Assembly: GCA_963920765.1 (NCBI GenBank)
Contig: OY987250.1
Location: 11,276,409 to 11,340,408, forward strand
DNA length: 64,000 bases
Reading direction: 5' to 3'
Source of the DNA: Ulota crispa
Taxonomy: Eukaryota; Streptophyta; Bryopsida; Orthotrichales; Orthotrichaceae
Below, one piece after another: positions 59,324 to 64,000 of this stretch. Under the pieces are notes generated by a model. The model did no database searches and was not told the DNA's origin. It saw only the letters and a program-made list of their open reading frames with translations. Positions within the stretch are counted from its first letter, which is position 1; each line of letters begins with the position of its first letter. The position numbers and the translations under genes are program-made.

Positions 59324-60240
59324 TCCCTAAAGGACCATACCCTTTTTTTTAGAAACATAGCGATTTTGGGCAAGTACTTGTGATTGGAGCTTTTCATATT
59401 TTAGGCTGAAATTTTAACAGAATGTGGGGATGAGGGTCATCTTTCATAGCACTAAATTCATGACAGTTGGAATTATGAGTAAAAAGTTAAGGCCTAATAT
59501 GTTGTTTCTTACATTTGTCGGGCAATTTGAGCAGATTTTTTAAAATTGGCTTTTTACAAAACACTAATTTTAGATTGGTTTAGGAGATTTAGGTGAATTT
59601 AAGAAGCTTGAATCATTTTGTTTGGATCAACGAGGTGAAAGTTATGAGGATTTTTTGTTTGCAGGCAGTTGTGGATTCTCTACTCCAAATTAAACTTTGA
59701 AGTTCGTTATTTTACTCAATTTTCAACATTTTGGAAAAAAAACAAAACCAAAGGATGAGAATTGTTTATGACAAGATTATGACCATTGGGATTGGCATTT
59801 TTCATTTCCATAATTATATTCTTAACAATTTAGTGCTTTGAATCATTCTCTACTTCTTTTTACTTACTAATTTTTTTCCATATGTTATACAACTCCAAAT
59901 GATTTGAAACTTCTTTGACATATACTTTACTGAGGTGGAATAAGGAATTTAGAAGAGCACCACCCACATGGTCTTTTTTCCTTAGGAATTTCACCTTCTG
60001 AAGGGTAGCTGACTGATTTTTTTTACAAGACATTGTTGAATACTCAAACCATTCTAACTTCCAATCCATGTGGTGGAAAACTCTGAAATTTTTTCCATAT
60101 CTTCTATAACCATTCTTTTACAAGATCCCACGATCACATATGCATAAAAATGTTTTTATTTTCAAAATTTGTTGATGCTCTCAAAATGACAGTTTTGAAG
60201 TGTCTTTGGTAAAAACTTTGCTTGGTCTTTTAGGGGTTAA
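59320..60240 (+). mobile_element. TTAA-flanked element, family C, copy 2
   Basis: It starts TTAATCCCTAAAGGACCATA and ends GCTTGGTCTTTTAGGGGTTAA. It is the inverse relative of 14756-15682. The centre is shared with family B (CTCTACTTCTTTTTACTTACTA). Confidence 0.9.
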
Positions 60241-61129
60241 TGTTACAAGAATTTGACACATAACAAAGTCCTCCTTTTGCCGATTTTGGGGCTCTTTCCG
60301 GTGCCTCTACCTAGGAGTTTGACGCCCTAATGGAATCATGGATCATCAGTTCATCACCTGGCACTGCAGAGGAGATGGGGCCAGCAGCATCTCGATGTCA
60401 GCTTTTCCATGGCTATTTTGGGACTTTCGGTGAAGTGCTTTCACATGCAAAGACTTTGGTCAAAGCCTCCCACAAGCCCCCCCCAGGAAGGCCTCATATA
60501 TAATACCCAATGATGGGGGCGTAGCACCATAGTTGGAGGTCATGCACTACTCTGCATAGAAATATGGGTTTTATTGAGAGGCCCACAGCCCCCAAGCCCC
60601 AGCTTTTTCAAACCCACAACTCAAACGTGTTTCTCCTCTTCTGGAAGTCGCCCAACTGCTGTCACTGGGTGTATATTTATTCATTTTTAATTTTATTTGC
60701 TGCTCTGGTGCCACTGGTAGGTTGCGCCCCCTCTGCCTGAATTCCAGCTGTCACATTTTCATTGCCAGAATAGCTCCCCACATGTTTCAGAAATCCTGGG
60801 TCATGTTTTCTTGGCTCTGCACTGGAGTCTACAGTAATTTGGACTCTGGACTGAAAAACAACTAATTCCGTTGCCACCACTTTGGACTCCAACCACCCAA
60901 GTCCGATTTCAAGGAAGGAACGATCATGGTCTCATGGTGGGTATCCAAGGTAGCAATTCGGAAATTCCAAGGAAGGCTATTCTATTAAAAAAAAAAAAAA
61001 AACTAAGTAAAATGATTTACCATGTGGTGGTACTAACTTAGTTTTTTGTATTTATACTATGTCTAAAAAAGATGCTTTATAATAGGACTTGAGGCAATTT
61101 GGGAGCCCAAGAAGGTTTTAATGCTTGCG
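60241..61129. other. GC-rich island ending near a poly-A tract
   Basis: 60290-60950 is distinctly richer in G and C than the flanks, with CATATATAATACC near 60495. A run of 16 A at about 60988-61003 follows. Frames on the minus strand (60677-60892) are unrecognised. A retroposed fragment or LTR piece is possible. Confidence 0.4.
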
Positions 61130-61410
61130 TCTCATTGGTTGGATTTTGAAAATCATCCTCTAGGTTCTTACCAAGGAACAGGAAGAGCCGAAAAACAATA
61201 GAAAGTCAGCGGAATGAAATGTGAAAAAAACCAATTAAAATTCACAAATACCGGCTAAAAGCCAACTAAAATTTTGAAAAAAATTTAATTATAGTGTAAG
61301 TATATAGGCAATAGCTGGTGTATGCAATAAAAAAAATCGGTTGAAAATGAGAAATGTAGGATATTGGCCGAAGAAGCTCAAAATCTCCCCGCACATTGGT
61401 TCTTACACCA
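61130..61410. repeat. Diverged interspersed repeat, copy 2
   Basis: The right end AAAATCTCCCCGCACATTGG is inverted relative to the left end of 9119-9380. The internal CGGTTGAAAATGAGAAATG matches GTTGAAATGAAAATGACAAATG there. Strongly diverged. Confidence 0.5.
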
Positions 61411-64000
61411 GGAGTCATGGCTAAATTTGAAAAAAAAATTGTATTGCTCTAAAGACAAAAAATTGTCATGGCCCCACTCTAGGAATTGGGTTTGGCCAAA
61501 GTTTCCTTCATACTTTTGTTAGATTTTGTTATAAATAATATTAGTACTCAAGTGATTTAAATTTATTGTTCCTAGCACCAACTAAGTTGATATCTATTGA
61601 TCATAAAAAAGAAGTGGAGTTTGCAAAAATGCACTTAGGAGGTGGTTCATGGCAATTTACATAAATCTCATATACTATAGATTACCAGTATTTAGATACT
61701 ATTTCAAGTACTTGACTTAAGTGGCGGAAATCATGAAAAGTTGTTGCAAGCACAAACCTTAACTAAAAACTGAGTGAAGGAATTTGCATTGCTTAGAGTG
61801 CATCACCAAATTGCTCCTTGACCAATAACAAAAGAGTATGGCTAAAGCCCTAATTGAAGAATGAAAGCAAGAGGCTTGCCATGCTTGTACACCAATTGGA
61901 CTAAGTTGATTTAATAAAATACATCCCAATTAGTGTAAAGGGATCTTATACTATTCAATCTCTAATACTAATTGGAATAAATTGTGTACCAACAATAAGC
62001 ATTAATTTGGGATAATATATATCTTACAATGGAATTGAAATCTCAACAGCTATATTTGGTCATTTTTTTTCATAATTTCTTCTACAAATACTTTAACACT
62101 TAGAATTATAGCAAATCAAACCAACCTTGTTATTTTCTTCTAATAGTGAGTGCTTGAAGCCAGTTGGCATGCCATGGGAGTTAAAATTTTGATTAAAATG
62201 GCCTCAAATTTGATGGCTTATACTCCTAATATATATTGATCCTAAAATACTTCTCATTTTACATGCATATGAAATCCACATATATAAGACTATATGAAAC
62301 TCATATAATCATTAGATTTCAACATGCAAATACATTAAATCAAGTTTTTATAATTCATTAATTGGATGCTTTGTATTTTTATTATAAAACTTTCTTTGTT
62401 GGATTCTCCTAATGAAAACACCTACATATTATGGCAAACCAGTATGCTATTCCGTTCATATAGTAACCAAAAACATAATTATAAGTAAATTTGGAATCTC
62501 CCTTCAATTCCAACAAGATCTAAGACAAGTTGATATGTGGAAGCGGAACCATATTCAATTGCTCATTTTGATTCTTTCAAGTGGATTGGCTAAGTCAAGT
62601 GCTTTAATATCTTCTTATTAAAAAAGTAAATTCTCATATGTCATTTTTAACTAATTTTGGTCTATAACTCCAAATACAAAATGTACGTGGTTAGGGTGAT
62701 GAAGAGACATTTTGATATTGAGCTCATTCTTCATAAATAAAGCTTTCAAGCACAAAAGCTTGGTATTGAATATTGAGGGATCTCCCCATGCCATTAATAA
62801 AGAGCACACGAACTTCTCATTTTCATTTTCCTTATCGGATATGACTTTTATTTATAAACTTTGGATTTTCAAGAAAAACTGACATTTGAGCATATGTCAT
62901 TTAAGCGTTAGTACTCAATCAGCACTTATATGCAAATGTAATTTTTGTCAATTATGATGAAACTTACCCAATAAATCAACAATATTGTTTTATAATGTTA
63001 GGGCATAGCATCAACAAGGGTTTCATTGATAAGGTAAAAAAACACAGCACAAAGGTGAAATGTAATGAAACTTATTTCATTTGTGATAAAAAAAAATCAC
63101 TTAATTGGTGGGTTTGTGGGTTTGTAGTTACTATAGTTTTTTTTCTTCAAAAATTAAGTATTAGAATTTTATATGGAATTAGCTTCACCCATAAATTAAG
63201 TTATGAAAATAGTGCGTCTCTCATATATATTAACCTTAGGAGCCTCTAGTTGCTTTGTGCCCCCACAAGACCAAAGAGGTTCATACAAATTGAGCAATGA
63301 AAGTTTTCATTGTGAACAAACATTTTGGAGGTTAGTTGATGTAATTGTTTTAGCAAACTTGAATCAAATTTTTTCAATGATATTTTGGAAAACATAAAAA
63401 ATGGTCATGTAAATAACAAGGAGCATGTTCCCTATCTTCATATATTGCATGCACAAATTATTTATTTTCATGGGTTGTGAGCATTAATGAAATATAATAA
63501 ATAAATAGACTTAAGGCCCACTATATATTTGTAAGTGCTCTTTGAAATGGACGTTGAAAAAAATTTGTATTGTCTTTTAGTCTCCATGCAATGCATTTCC
63601 CATTCATCAACTTTTTTGAACAATGTAGGTTTTTAGACCTTGTTTGTTTGTGTGTCACATCTAAAAGCAAGTTTTTTTTAATCCAAAAATTGGCCTTAAA
63701 AAAAATCAATTCTTCCAGTTTTTTGAATAAATAACTCAAAGTTGAGGATTTGCAAGTATTTATTGCATCTAAATTTACTTTGAATCATTAATCTATTAGG
63801 ATGTAAACAAATTTTACAGGAATTTTGAATTTTTATTTTCAAATTTTATATCTAAATAGCAATAGACAATCTACCCTAACGATTGTTGTTCAAAAGTCAA
63901 GTCTACCTCTTTTGCTAATAAACCAATACCAAACCATTTCACCAGGTTGTTTTTGTGATGTGTCTTTACAAAGCTTCAAATGAAAAGACAACTCAACACA
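61411..64000. other. Unassigned AT-rich DNA
   Basis: No repeat seen elsewhere in the window and no recognised protein. Frames of 60-84 codons (for example 62412-62621 and 62995-63249) are short and look incidental. Confidence 0.4.

Noticed and set aside
572-60240. CCCTAAA at element ends as plant telomere repeat
   Set aside because: CCCTAAA occurs once per end as part of an inverted repeat, never in tandem, so it is not telomeric.

Overview
The window looks like intergenic DNA from a land plant with a large, repeat-rich nuclear genome. It is AT-rich. It has no reading frame that I recognise as a gene; the longest is 237 codons, low in complexity and lying across a repeat boundary. It is full of plant-type DNA transposon remnants: a palindrome with CACTACAAGAAAA ends (CACTA type), a CAGGG-ended element with an 8-bp target duplication (hAT type), elements with GGGCATCTCC or GAGCATCACC ends and TAA/TTA duplications (PIF/Harbinger, Tourist-like), and elements with AGGTAGG ends flanked by TA. 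Species cannot be read from this sequence.

The dominant theme is a set of short non-autonomous elements, mostly about 230-960 bp, whose ends read TTAA-CCCCTAAAGG ... CCTTTAGGGG-TTAA. At least a dozen internal sequence types share these ends; I call them A, B, C, D, E, H, I, J, L, M, N, O, P and X for bookkeeping only. A TTAA target with CCC-type ends is the signature of the piggyBac superfamily, which is rarely discussed in plants. No transposase is present, so that assignment is an inference.

Layout. 1-4.3 kb: an A copy, an I copy split by another foldback, and a CACTA-like palindrome. 4.3-6.2 kb: a B copy swollen by an internal repeat array. 6.3-8.5 kb: an end-to-end chain E, Tourist-like, TA element, D. 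8.6-9.9 kb: GC-rich DNA with a 13-bp tandem repeat, and a TA element. 10.9-13.2 kb: chain D, I, X, J. 13.8-17.4 kb: B, C, a GC-rich island with a hairpin, and an inverted B. 17.5-24 kb: sparse TA elements and an hAT element. 24.5-28.6 kb: B, A, a fully palindromic B and a further B. 28.6-30.4 kb: nothing recognised. 30.4-31.8 kb: A, H and a Tourist-like element. 31.8-35.8 kb: a GC-rich island, nested TA elements, P and two E copies. 36.3-39.1 kb: C fragment, B, H, Tourist-like element. 39.2-42.7 kb: a 3.5-kb inverted-repeat element containing an array of short palindromes. 44.1-50.3 kb: a small foldback, a three-level TTAA nest, L, another foldback and M. 51.3-53.8 kb: a tandem duplication, a CACTA-like palindrome and a weak tRNA-like SINE candidate. 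54.8-60.2 kb: a TA element, then a chain D (split by a probable solo LTR), A, B, C. 60.2-64 kb: a GC-rich island, one diverged repeat and unassigned DNA.

No genes work together here. What the window records is insertion history: elements repeatedly land in the TTAA (or TAA, TTA, TA) at the ends of earlier ones. This builds concatenated chains and nests whose empty sites can be reconstructed by comparing copies.
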